From Methanoregula sp. (lineage in GTDB: Archaea > Halobacteriota > Methanomicrobia > Methanomicrobiales > Methanospirillaceae): a stretch of DNA of 64,000 nucleotides. Under the pieces are notes generated by a model. It was given only the letters and a program-made list of their open reading frames with translations. It ran no database searches and had not been told where the DNA came from. Location: positions 62,001-126,000 of the forward strand of contig CP112999.1 in NCBI GenBank assembly GCA_026625165.1, written 5' to 3'. Within the stretch, counting starts at the first letter, position 1; each line of letters starts with the position of its first letter. Both the position numbers and the translations under genes were made by a program. Of the stretch, positions 24,385-32,922 are shown one piece after another.

Positions 24385-24827
24385 TTCCCGCCTCCCTGCT
24401 CAGCGAGGAACCGTTTGATCGCCGCGACGAACCGCACGCCCTCTTCCTCGGATTTGGGGTAGTTTAAGTCAAGGCGCGGGACTTTCTTTTCCCGCACAAG
24501 GTACTTGATCAGCTCGTTTGTCCGGGCGCAGCCCATGCAGCCGAATGCAAGGTCGGCTTCGCTGATGACGATCGCCGCGTCGCACGCCTCGATCATCGGG
24601 CCGTACAGCGCCATCCTGCCCCTGACCCCGCTGGGCACTTCGACGGCAGCCCACTTCAGCCCCTTCTTGGGCTCCTCCGGCGTGATCTGGAGGGGCACCG
24701 ATTCGATGCCCGCGGTCTGGATCCGTTCGCGGATGGCGGTTGCAGACGAGAGCGGGGTGTGCCCGTACCGAGCGACAAGGTCGGAGAGTATCAGGCTCGT
24801 TGCGGGATAGATGAATATCTTTGCCAT
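24381..24827 (-). CDS. mmp5: Methanogenesis marker protein 5
   Basis: 148 residues beginning [23 protein letters not shown]. Conserved [15 protein letters not shown] and [14 protein letters not shown], with a CxxC that could take part in redox or metal binding. The family occurs only in methanogens and has no known activity. It ends with a 4-bp overlap into mmp15 and is preceded by mmp6 after 6 bp. Confidence 0.92.
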   Translation of the reverse strand: MAKIFIYPATSLILSDLVARYGHTPLSSATAIRERIQTAGIESVPLQITPEEPKKGLKWAAVEVPSGVRGRMALYGPMIEACDAAIVISEADLAFGCMGCARTNELIKYLVREKKVPRLDLNYPKSEEEGVRFVAAIKRFLAEQGGGK

Positions 24828-24833
24828 AGTCTT

Positions 24834-25292
24834 TCAGGGCTCCTGCGCTTCGATCAGCTTTTTGAGGGTGTAGATGTCCAGTTTCTTTGACTCCGCCGTG
24901 CTCTCCGGTGCCGGGACGCCCCCCGCATCACGGGCCCGGAGTTCAAAAAGCCCGTGCGAAACATACGGCAGGACGGTGGTCTCAAACTCGATCCCGTGGA
25001 AACCCGGCCGCGCCCCGCCAAGGTTTGCGCGGCACCTGCGGGGGTCCCCCGGGACAAACCCGCGGTCCTTGGTGAAGATATGGTCCGGATCAACGGCACG
25101 CAGTTTTTCGATCAGCCTGTCAACGACATCTTCTGCCCCGTTGATCAAAAGCCCAAAACAGGTCTCCTTGATCATGGCCCCCTCCGAGATCTCATACGCA
25201 CGGATTGCCAGTTCCGCCGGTGTCAGTGTCGGCGACTCGACCAAGATATACCGGGTTACGCTCCCGGGGTTTTTGGGCACGTATTCCGTCAA
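24834..25292 (-). CDS. mmp6: Methanogenesis marker protein 6
   Basis: 152 residues. Family features: RYILVESPTLTPAELAIRAYE, KETCFGLLINGAEDVVDRL, and FVPGDPRRCRANLGGARPG with an invariant-looking Cys. Methanogen-specific and of unknown activity. It overlaps the 3' end of mmp3 by 4 bp and precedes mmp5. Confidence 0.92.
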   Translation of the reverse strand: MTEYVPKNPGSVTRYILVESPTLTPAELAIRAYEISEGAMIKETCFGLLINGAEDVVDRLIEKLRAVDPDHIFTKDRGFVPGDPRRCRANLGGARPGFHGIEFETTVLPYVSHGLFELRARDAGGVPAPESTAESKKLDIYTLKKLIEAQEP

Positions 25293-26815
25293 CGCCCGAC
25301 CTCCCTGATGTACACAGTCTCCCGCTCCTTAAAATTTTTGAGTTTTCCGGTATCGGTCACGGTCCCGATGATATTGGTCCCTTCAAACGGCTCCGAGGTC
25401 GGGCCAAACTCCCGGTTTGCCGACAGCCGCACGCCGACCATCCCCGATCCCTTCCGGGAATCGTTTGTTATCGCAAGGGCTGCGGCAGGGACTTCGCCCG
25501 CCGGCAGGTTCTCCGGTATGATCCTGGTGTCGGCCGGGATCCCCGGTTTGAAGAGGAACACATCGTCAAACTTGAAGAACAGGGGCATCATGCCGGCATC
25601 ATGGTCGGCTAGTCCAGTCAGCCTCCGGAATGTTGCGCAGCTTGCCGGTGCCGCCGCATCGTCAAGGACAATGTCCACGACCTTTGATTCCGGGGCGGTG
25701 ACGACCGTTGCCGCTTTCTCGTTGAGCACGTCCAGCGTCGTCCCCGGTTCCTGGGAGACGACGATCCGGTCAGCGCCCCGGCTGTCCGCGTGCAGGGTAA
25801 ACCCGCGGTCCCGTGCGATCTCCTCGGCCCGGGGAAGGGGAACACCGAGAAGGTCGATACGGGCCGGCCGGACGGTGACGCTCAATGTATCCCCGTCCTT
25901 TGCGAGCTTTACAAGCTCGATCCCGTGCACCACGTGCCCGACGACACTGTGCGCCGGGCTGCTCTGCACGTCGGAGCGGTAGATGTACACCCCTCCTGAA
26001 GAAGGCCCGGAGTTGCGCACCGTGACCGTCCCTTCGCGCCGCGGGTGCCGGTTCTCTGCTGGCACGTCAACTCCGGCATGCGTAGCGTCAAGGATGTGGG
26101 TGCTTGTCGCACGGCTGACGGCAAAGGTCCCACTTTCCTGAGCAAAGAGCAGGTGTTCGACGCTCCCGGCAGCTTCGGTCGTGATCTTTTCGGGGCTGTA
26201 TCCATGTGCGGTCACATCGACCCGTGTGACGACCTGCATCCCCTCTTCAGGCACAAGGTCAAAGTCCGTTGTCGTGAACGACCGGCTCGTGTCCGCCCAG
26301 CTGATCACCGGTTCGACTTTTATGATCCGGTCGCCGGTCGACCAGCGGTCAAGGACCGCCCGGCCGCTCACCACGCTCCCGATGACCCCGCCGCTCTCAT
26401 CTGCGCCGTGATCGGCAGAATGGCGGATCTTTGAAAAGACCAGGTACGAGCGCTGCGGGTCGTACCCCCCGCACCCGAGAATTACGTCCCCGCGCTCGTA
26501 CAGGGCCTGCCTGCGCTCCGGACGGATGGCGGAGGGAAACGGACCGAACGCGGCAGCGTACCGGTCCTGCCAGTGCAGAAGGAGCCGGTCTGTTATGTCC
26601 CCTGCGCCAGAAAATGCCGTCCCCTTCCCCGCGACCTCAACTGTGATCTCGCCGGCTGTGGTGCTGATCGCGAGGCTGTTTGTGGCGGCCTGCTCCTGTG
26701 CCGCGGGACGGATTACCGCAACGCAGCAACCCGGGGGTACCGCCGGTAGAATATCCTTAAGCCGGCTTTGCCCATCGACGTCCAGCCTCCTGCCGTCGAT
26801 GAGGATGGTGACCAT
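25289..26815 (-). CDS. mmp3: Methanogenesis marker protein 3
   Basis: 508 residues, full length for the family (UPF0288). It starts with a short ubiquitin-like strand pattern (MVTILIDGRRLDVDG). Later blocks include YLVFSKIRHSADHGA, a cyclophilin-like SSPAHSVVGHVVHGIELVKLA segment, and FKFDDVFLFKPGIPAD. It is part of the reported Mcr activation complex with component A2, McrC, Mmp7 and Mmp17. Nine bases separate it from atwA upstream, and its stop overlaps mmp6. Confidence 0.93.
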   Translation of the reverse strand: MVTILIDGRRLDVDGQSRLKDILPAVPPGCCVAVIRPAAQEQAATNSLAISTTAGEITVEVAGKGTAFSGAGDITDRLLLHWQDRYAAAFGPFPSAIRPERRQALYERGDVILGCGGYDPQRSYLVFSKIRHSADHGADESGGVIGSVVSGRAVLDRWSTGDRIIKVEPVISWADTSRSFTTTDFDLVPEEGMQVVTRVDVTAHGYSPEKITTEAAGSVEHLLFAQESGTFAVSRATSTHILDATHAGVDVPAENRHPRREGTVTVRNSGPSSGGVYIYRSDVQSSPAHSVVGHVVHGIELVKLAKDGDTLSVTVRPARIDLLGVPLPRAEEIARDRGFTLHADSRGADRIVVSQEPGTTLDVLNEKAATVVTAPESKVVDIVLDDAAAPASCATFRRLTGLADHDAGMMPLFFKFDDVFLFKPGIPADTRIIPENLPAGEVPAAALAITNDSRKGSGMVGVRLSANREFGPTSEPFEGTNIIGTVTDTGKLKNFKERETVYIREVGR

Positions 26816-26823
26816 GGCCCGCC

Positions 26824-28437
26824 TCAGGCAGCCGGTTTGCTCATGACCTGCCGCTCTTCTTCTGTCAGGCTTGCAAGCACCTCGGCAGTCTCGCCGATCA
26901 TGACGATCTTTCCCCCGCGCATGAGCGCAATCCGGTCGCAGATGTCGCGGACAAACTCCATGTCGTGGGACACGACGATAAAAGTCTCTTCCATCTCCTC
27001 CCGGGCGTGCATGATGGAGTGCTTGACATCGATTTTGGTGATCGGGTCCATGGTGCCGGTCGGTTCATCGAGGATGACAATGCGGGGCTCGTGGATCAGC
27101 ACCTGCGCCAGCGCGACCCGGTGGCGCTCCCCCTCGCTGAGCTGTGCGGGCATGCGGTTGAGGATCTCCATGCTTTTTTCCTCGGTAAACCCTGCCATGC
27201 GGAGCGTGACGACAGCTTTTCTCATGGCAAGCTCCTTTGGGAACTCCAGCCCGATTGCATCTGTGAGGTTATCAAGCACGTTCCGGTGCGGGAAGAGGTC
27301 GTACTCCTGGTGCAGGAGGCCGATGTACTCCTTGGCCCGCCCCCGCTCCTCGACGCCGGGTTTGGTCATGTCGACCCATTCCTCGCCGATCCGGATATTG
27401 ATCTCCCCGCTCGTGGGTTCGATGATGCCCGAGATGATGCGGGAGAGCGTGGTCTTGCCCGCCCCGCTCTTCCCGATGATCCCGAAGATCTCTTTGGTGA
27501 ACACCTCGAAATTCACCCCGTTGACCGCACGGACGACTCCCCGGTCCACGGAAATGTAGCGCTTGACCAGGTCGCGGGCAACAACCACTTTCTCGCCAAG
27601 CTGGCACTCCTCAAACGTCTCGGTGTCTTCAGCCCCTTTCATGAAGCTGTCGATCACGGCTTTCGGGGTCCCGATTGTTGTGATCTGGCCGTCGACAAGG
27701 AGGATTGCGCGGGTCGCCACGTCCTCGATGACCTTGGAGAAGTGGGAGGTGACCACCATGCCCATGTTGTTTGCCGATGCAGCAGTCTTGAGCATGTCAT
27801 GGACGAGCCGGGCGGTGTTGGGGTCAAGGGTGCCGGTGGGTTCATCGGCAAACAGCATGAACGGCTCTTTTGCGAGCTGGCGTGCGAGCACGACACGCTG
27901 CTTTTCCCCTCCCGAGAGGTCGCGGGCGATATGCATCATCCGGTGGGAGAGCTTGACCTGATCGATGAGGTCTGCGGCGCGGTTGATCTTTTTTTCTTCC
28001 GGGTATTCCACATCATCGAGTGCATGGATGACGTTCTCGATGACACGGTCGTTCCCGTAGAGGGCAAACGTGCGCTGGAACATGATCGCGGTGCGCACCA
28101 TCAGCCTGCGGCGCAGCAACTCGTCGGTCCCACCCCAGAGGTCAATGTCAACGGGCGCAAGCCTGCCGCCGCAGCGCGGGCATGGTTTTCCCCCGGCACT
28201 CCGGACGTCAATAAAATCGCAGCTGCCGCAGGCAACGACATGGTAGATGATCCTTCCGCTCGTGGGTGGTTGTTCAACTCCCCGCATCAGGTGCATGAGT
28301 ACCGTCTTACCGGCACCGCTCCTGCCGATGATGCCAAGGACTTCCCCCTCGCCTATCTCGAAATTGATGTTTTTTAACACCCTCGTGCCATTAAAATCCA
28401 TGCAGAGGTTATCGATCGTAATTAACGGAGCCCTCAT
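26824..28437 (-). CDS. atwA: Methyl-coenzyme M reductase activation component A2, double ABC ATPase
   Basis: 537 residues with two ABC ATPase modules. The first has Walker A GRSGAGKT at 38-45, a Cys-rich insertion (ACGSCDF, then PCPRCGG) typical of AtwA, signature LSGGEKQR and Walker B MLFADEPTG. The second has Walker A GKSGAGKT, signature LSEGERHR and Walker B IVILDEPTG. There are no membrane domains, so it is a soluble ABC protein. AtwA binds ATP and is needed for ATP-dependent activation of methyl-coenzyme M reductase. It heads the eight-gene operon running down to 21140. Confidence 0.96.
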   Translation of the reverse strand: MRAPLITIDNLCMDFNGTRVLKNINFEIGEGEVLGIIGRSGAGKTVLMHLMRGVEQPPTSGRIIYHVVACGSCDFIDVRSAGGKPCPRCGGRLAPVDIDLWGGTDELLRRRLMVRTAIMFQRTFALYGNDRVIENVIHALDDVEYPEEKKINRAADLIDQVKLSHRMMHIARDLSGGEKQRVVLARQLAKEPFMLFADEPTGTLDPNTARLVHDMLKTAASANNMGMVVTSHFSKVIEDVATRAILLVDGQITTIGTPKAVIDSFMKGAEDTETFEECQLGEKVVVARDLVKRYISVDRGVVRAVNGVNFEVFTKEIFGIIGKSGAGKTTLSRIISGIIEPTSGEINIRIGEEWVDMTKPGVEERGRAKEYIGLLHQEYDLFPHRNVLDNLTDAIGLEFPKELAMRKAVVTLRMAGFTEEKSMEILNRMPAQLSEGERHRVALAQVLIHEPRIVILDEPTGTMDPITKIDVKHSIMHAREEMEETFIVVSHDMEFVRDICDRIALMRGGKIVMIGETAEVLASLTEEERQVMSKPAA

Positions 28438-28529
28438 AATCCTCTCTTATACCTAATGTGGTACTGGTCACTTATTACTTTTTATATCATACACCGCGAC
28501 CGCCGCCCTGCCAAAAAATTAAATCCGGC

Positions 28530-29357
28530 TTACCGGCCCGGCGCTTCGCGTGACAGGACCTCCTGAACAATGGCGATCACCTCGTCAACATGCCTGATCA
28601 CGTGGTTGGCAGTCCTGTAGAGTTCGGCAGGCCGGTCGCCAGGCTGCTGTTCGGTAAGGATGGCGCAGTCTGCCGCCTGCATGGCACAAAGGTCGTTGAT
28701 CCCGTCCCCCACCATTACGACACGGTCGTATTCCAGTTTTAGGTCCGCGACGATCTGGGCTTTGATGGACGGTGTTGCCACGCCGTACACCCGGTCACGG
28801 GGGATGCCAAGGTGGTCTGCCATGCGCTCAAGTTTTGCCGACCGGTCACCGGACGCGATGAACGTCGGCACGCCCATCCGGTGCAGCGCGGTGACCGCCT
28901 CTTTTGCGCCAGGGAACGGGGACCCGCCGGCAGTGATTGTAAACTCAATGGCTTTCTGTGCCATATTCACGATCGCCCCGGAGTTGAGGGTAAGGATCGA
29001 TTCCCGTTTGCAGACGTGCCACACATCTTTTATGCATTCCTGCAGGTCTCTTACGAGCGCATGGGTATCGGTATAGAGCACATCGCCCACCTCTTCTGCC
29101 GTCGTGACCTTGCGCGTGCAGCTCACGCCAAACCCGATATCATTCTCGACAAGGTAGGTGGACAGGAGCGTGTCCGGCAGCGCACTGATGATCGCCTTGG
29201 AGCTGACCGGTAGGACGACCAGCACGCGGTCAGCGGACGCGAACGTAAGCGTCGTGGTCTCAACTCCGGGCAACAACTTCCCGGACCCGATATCCTTTGC
29301 AACGCGGTAGGTTGAGAGCAGGGTCCCGGCACTGTCAAAAACAACGGCGACGCTCAT
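28530..29357 (-). CDS. P-type-ATPase-like soluble HAD protein
   Basis: 275 residues. Motif I is FDSAGTLL (Asp8), in which the usual second Asp is Ala, recalling the DKTGT of P-type ATPases. TFIASGDRSAKLERMADHLGI and VVMVGDGINDLCAM, also of P-type ATPase style, follow. There are no membrane helices. It belongs to a group of soluble HAD proteins like the catalytic P-domain of metal-transport ATPases. Substrate unknown. It is divergent from the RuBisCO operon and lies 93 bp from atwA on the same strand but upstream of it. Confidence 0.85.
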   Translation of the reverse strand: MSVAVVFDSAGTLLSTYRVAKDIGSGKLLPGVETTTLTFASADRVLVVLPVSSKAIISALPDTLLSTYLVENDIGFGVSCTRKVTTAEEVGDVLYTDTHALVRDLQECIKDVWHVCKRESILTLNSGAIVNMAQKAIEFTITAGGSPFPGAKEAVTALHRMGVPTFIASGDRSAKLERMADHLGIPRDRVYGVATPSIKAQIVADLKLEYDRVVMVGDGINDLCAMQAADCAILTEQQPGDRPAELYRTANHVIRHVDEVIAIVQEVLSREAPGR

Positions 29358-29413
29358 GCTTGATCCCTCATTGATAAACTCTATGTAGTCCGGTATTCAT
29401 TGAATCTTTGAAG

Positions 29414-30379
29414 ATGATGTTGGTTACTGAAACTGCAGACAAAATAAAGCGCATGGAGATACGCGGGGCGGGGAGGATCGCACGGGCTGCGGCGCAGGCG
29501 CTGCGCGACCATGCAGTGGCGACAGGCACCCGGGACCTGGAAGCGTTCAGGAGCGAAATGCGCAGGGCTGCCGACGCCCTCGTCGCCACCCGGCCGACGG
29601 CGGTCTCCCTCCCAAACGCCGTCCATATTGTTATTGCCGGGCTGGATGGGGCAGACAGTGCGGAGGTGGCAAGGGAGAGCGTGGTCCGGCGTGCAGAAGA
29701 GTTCATCGAATCGTCCCTGCACGCGGTGGAAGAGATCGCACAGATCGGCGCCCGGCATATCAGCGACGGTGACACGATCCTCACCCACTGCAACTCCGAA
29801 GCAGCCCTTGCCTGCATCGTCACTGCGCATAAAGCGGGTAAGGATATCGGGGTGTTTGCCACGGAAGTGCGCCCACGCAACCAGGGGCTTGTTACGATCC
29901 GGACCTTGAACGATGCCGGCATAAAAACGAACTTCATAGTGGACTCTGCCGTGCGGTCGTTCATGAACGATATCGACCTCGTGATCGTCGGGGCGGACGC
30001 GGTGACCGTGAACGGGGCGGTCATCAACAAGATCGGCACCTCGCAGGTCGCACAAGCGGCGCACGAGGCGCGGGTGAACGTGGTCGTTGCAGCGGAGACC
30101 TACAAGTTTGCGCCGCGCACGATCATCGGCGAAATGATCGAGATCGAGGAGCGCCCTGCACAGGAGGTGCTCCCCGACGATATCGCCCGCACCCTCCCGC
30201 ACGTGACGGTAAGAAACCCGGGCTTTGATGTCACTCCCGCGGGATACATCGACATGATCATCACCGAGGCGGGGGCGATCCCGCCGCAGATGGCGTACGT
30301 GATCATCAGGGAATACCTTGGCTGGGGGATTGAGGAATTCCATAAGACCTTTGAGATCAATACCAGACATATGGAGTGA
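29414..30379 (+). CDS. Ribose-1,5-bisphosphate isomerase
   Basis: 321 residues from ATG 29414; ATG 29417 is equally possible. It belongs to the eIF2B-alpha-like family that includes archaeal R15P isomerase (E2b2): HCNSEAALACI, ATEVRPRNQGL, FIVDSAVRSFM with the catalytic Cys-region and Asp pattern, and VIVGADAVTVNGAVINKIGT. The enzyme converts ribose 1,5-bisphosphate to ribulose 1,5-bisphosphate in the archaeal AMP salvage route. The RuBisCO gene starts 5 bp downstream, giving substrate and next enzyme in one operon. Confidence 0.93.
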   Translation: MMLVTETADKIKRMEIRGAGRIARAAAQALRDHAVATGTRDLEAFRSEMRRAADALVATRPTAVSLPNAVHIVIAGLDGADSAEVARESVVRRAEEFIESSLHAVEEIAQIGARHISDGDTILTHCNSEAALACIVTAHKAGKDIGVFATEVRPRNQGLVTIRTLNDAGIKTNFIVDSAVRSFMNDIDLVIVGADAVTVNGAVINKIGTSQVAQAAHEARVNVVVAAETYKFAPRTIIGEMIEIEERPAQEVLPDDIARTLPHVTVRNPGFDVTPAGYIDMIITEAGAIPPQMAYVIIREYLGWGIEEFHKTFEINTRHME

Positions 30380-30383
30380 GCCC

Positions 30384-31583
30384 ATGCAGGACGTCATTGC
30401 GACCTATTATTTCAGGCCGGCAGACGGCACAACACCCGGGGCGGCGGCACAGGCGATCTGCGAGGAGCAGACGACAGGCACGTGGACCGATATCTCGACC
30501 CGGGCCGACTATGTAAAAAGGCTTGACGGGATAGTCGATTCCCTTGTCCCGCAGGGAAACGGGTACGTCGCCCGCATACGGTACCCTGCCGAAATATTTG
30601 AGCCGGGCAACATGGCGCAGTACGTCTCGGTGGTGGCAGGAAACCTCTTTGGCCTTCGCCGGCTTGAATCGGTCCGGCTCATGGACGTCGAATTACCGGA
30701 CGCGCTCGCACGGTTCAGGGGCCCGAAGTTCGGCATCACCGGTGTCCGGAGGCTGATCGGGAGCAGGGACCGGCCCCACGTGGGCACCATCATCAAACCG
30801 AAGGTCGGCCTGAGCCCGGAAGACACCGCCTCGGTCGCGTACCAGGCGGCAATCGGCGGCATTGACCTGATCAAGGACGACGAGACGCTCACCGACCAGC
30901 AGTTCTGCCCGATCGACCGCCGCCTCCCGCTGGTCATGAAGCGCCTCGAGGAGGCAAAGGACGAGACCGGGAGGGAGGTGCTGTACGCTGTAAACATCTC
31001 CACCCGGGCTGACCAGATCATCGGGCGAGCACTGCACGCGCTCGAACTGGGCGCAAACATGCTCATGGTCGATGTGTTCACAACCGGCTTTGGCGCCCTG
31101 CAGGCAATTGGCGAGGACTCAAGAATCAGGGTGCCAGTCCATGTCCACCGCACCATGCATGCAGCATTCACAAGGAACCCGGAGCATGGCATCGCGATGC
31201 GCCCGTGGGCGAGGATCATACGGATGCTGGGGGCCGACCAGCTCCACACCGGGGCTGTCGGCGGGAAGATGAGCCATGATGCGCCGGAAGTGAAAGCGAG
31301 TGTCGAAGCGCTCAGGTGCGCCTGTTATGGCATGAAGCCGGCATTCCCCGTTTCGAGCGGGGGGCTCCATCCCGGGAACGTATCACACGAGCTTGCCACG
31401 CTGGGCACGGACATCATACTGCAGGCCGGCGGGGGGATCCATGGGCACCCGGACGGGACTGCCGCCGGTGCAAAGGCGATGCAGCAGGCAGTGGACGCGT
31501 TCATGGAGCACATCAGCGTAGAAGAGTATGCAAAAGACCATTATGAACTTGAGCGGGCACTCAGGAAATGGGGCACCGGCTGA
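30384..31583 (+). CDS. rbcL: Form III ribulose bisphosphate carboxylase large chain
   Basis: 399 residues from ATG 30384 (MQDVIATYYF). Active-site features are present: GTIIKPKVGL with Lys138 and Lys140, the carbamylation loop GGIDLIKDDE with Lys164 and metal ligands Asp166/Glu167, the His-containing VHVHRTMH, and the phosphate-binding Gly loop in LQAGGGIHGHPDG. It lacks an N-terminal extension and is slightly shorter than many archaeal form III enzymes. The pathway is AMP salvage (with R15P isomerase) or, in some Methanomicrobiales, the reductive hexulose-phosphate pathway; no phosphoribulokinase is visible in this window. Confidence 0.94.
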   Translation: MQDVIATYYFRPADGTTPGAAAQAICEEQTTGTWTDISTRADYVKRLDGIVDSLVPQGNGYVARIRYPAEIFEPGNMAQYVSVVAGNLFGLRRLESVRLMDVELPDALARFRGPKFGITGVRRLIGSRDRPHVGTIIKPKVGLSPEDTASVAYQAAIGGIDLIKDDETLTDQQFCPIDRRLPLVMKRLEEAKDETGREVLYAVNISTRADQIIGRALHALELGANMLMVDVFTTGFGALQAIGEDSRIRVPVHVHRTMHAAFTRNPEHGIAMRPWARIIRMLGADQLHTGAVGGKMSHDAPEVKASVEALRCACYGMKPAFPVSSGGLHPGNVSHELATLGTDIILQAGGGIHGHPDGTAAGAKAMQQAVDAFMEHISVEEYAKDHYELERALRKWGTG

Positions 31584-31615
31584 AAGATTTAAAAAAAAAA
31601 GGTGGAGAATTTTTT

Positions 31616-32434
31616 ATGGAGATACCGTTTACAAAGATGCACGGGAATGGCAACGACTTTATCTTAATTGATGAATTTGAAAAGACGATCATACCGGATG
31701 AGATGAAAGCGCAGTTTGCCGCCAGTTACTGCGACCGCCGGTTCGGGATCGGGGCGGACGGCGTCATCTACCTCTTAAAATCACAAAAAAGCGATCTTAA
31801 GATGCGTATCCTCCAGCCCGATGAGAGCGAGGCGGAGATGTGCGGGAACGGCATCCGCTGCCTCGCAAAGTTCGCGTATGATAAAAAATACGCAAAGGAG
31901 TCCTGCACGGTAGAGACTCCTGCAGGCGGGATCGGCGTCGCAATGGGATACAAAGAGGACGAGTTCTCCGCCACCATCGCCATGCCTGCCCCGAAATTCG
32001 ACCGCAAGGACATTCCGGCAACCGGCGAGGGTGAATACAGGGAAAGAATAGGGGAGTACGAGGTCTATGCCGTCAACACCGGAGTCCCCCATGCCGTGAT
32101 CTTTGTCGGTGACGTGGAGAGCGTGGACATCGCAGCCGTCGCCCCTGCCATCCGTCGCCACGCATCGTTCCCGAACGGGGCGAACGTGAACTTTGTCCAG
32201 AAGGGCAGTGACGACACCATCACCATCCGCACGTTTGAACGGGGCGTGGAGGCAGAGACGCTTTCGTGCGGCACCGGCGCGACGGCTGCCGCTGCGGTGG
32301 CGCACAAGCTCGGGTTTGCCGGAACCACGGTACATGTCGAGACCAATGGCGGGCCGCTCACGATAACTCTTAACGGTGTCGCAAAGATGGAAGGGGCGGC
32401 AACAACGGTGTTTGCGGGTTTTATCACATTCTGA
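31616..32434 (+). CDS. dapF: Diaminopimelate epimerase
   Basis: 272 residues from ATG 31616, preceded by GGTGGAG. The two catalytic cysteines of the racemase fold are in AEMCGNGIRC (Cys76) and TLSCGTGATAAA; the first strand FTKMHGNGNDF is typical. It converts LL- to meso-diaminopimelate in lysine biosynthesis. It starts 32 bp after the RuBisCO stop codon, past a run of ten A residues, and is probably cotranscribed. The link to carbon metabolism is not obvious. Confidence 0.96.
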   Translation: MEIPFTKMHGNGNDFILIDEFEKTIIPDEMKAQFAASYCDRRFGIGADGVIYLLKSQKSDLKMRILQPDESEAEMCGNGIRCLAKFAYDKKYAKESCTVETPAGGIGVAMGYKEDEFSATIAMPAPKFDRKDIPATGEGEYRERIGEYEVYAVNTGVPHAVIFVGDVESVDIAAVAPAIRRHASFPNGANVNFVQKGSDDTITIRTFERGVEAETLSCGTGATAAAAVAHKLGFAGTTVHVETNGGPLTITLNGVAKMEGAATTVFAGFITF

Positions 32435-32439
32435 TCATT

Positions 32440-32724
32440 TTATCCCCACAACTTCTCCCGGCAAGAGGGACAACCGATCGCCCGGTGTTGATTTTTGGAA
32501 ATTGTGCAGGGTCCGTCCCCACCTTTGTAACAATAGTAATCACGATTTTTTAAAAGCAGACGCACATTAATTATAAAAACCGTGAGGAAAAGAAGAATGC
32601 TTATTGGAGTATTTTTACACCATTCTTCTGTATTTTTTTCGACCTGTGATTTGAACTGACTGTGCGAAGAGTTGAGGGTTCTCAAACGCTGGTCATAACC
32701 TTTTTTCAGGTTCAACCTTCTCAT
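32440..32724 (-). CDS. Small hypothetical protein with one TM helix
   Basis: 94 residues from ATG 32724; the frame is open up to 32850. One hydrophobic segment (PISILLFLTVFIINVRLLL) is followed by a Cys-containing tail (YYCYKGGDGPC, then GCPSCREKLWG) that could bind zinc. No family recognised. It is convergent with dapF and lies in an otherwise empty 488-bp interval. It could be a chance frame, though the CxxC tail argues for a real gene. Confidence 0.4.
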   Translation of the reverse strand: MRRLNLKKGYDQRLRTLNSSHSQFKSQVEKNTEEWCKNTPISILLFLTVFIINVRLLLKNRDYYCYKGGDGPCTISKNQHRAIGCPSCREKLWG

Positions 32725-32922
32725 GCCACTGCCTTTCTCCAGTGCCCGCAGTATTAGTAAACCATTAATACTTGACACAGCGATGAGAACGTATTTATAA
32801 ATCAGAATATCTGTCGCATATCGGGTCTGTCTGCAGCATTCCGGGAGCACGGGGAGCCGGGCAGCATCGCGGGGTCAGGACCCCAAAGACCTGGAACGAA
32901 AGTCAAACGGTCGGGGTGACTG

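Noticed and set aside
26965-28377. 470-residue plus-strand frame
   Set aside because: Antisense of atwA, whose two ABC modules are complete on the minus strand.
29381-30397. 338-residue minus-strand frame
   Set aside because: Antisense of ribose-1,5-bisphosphate isomerase, rich in Asp/His/Arg as expected for a shadow.
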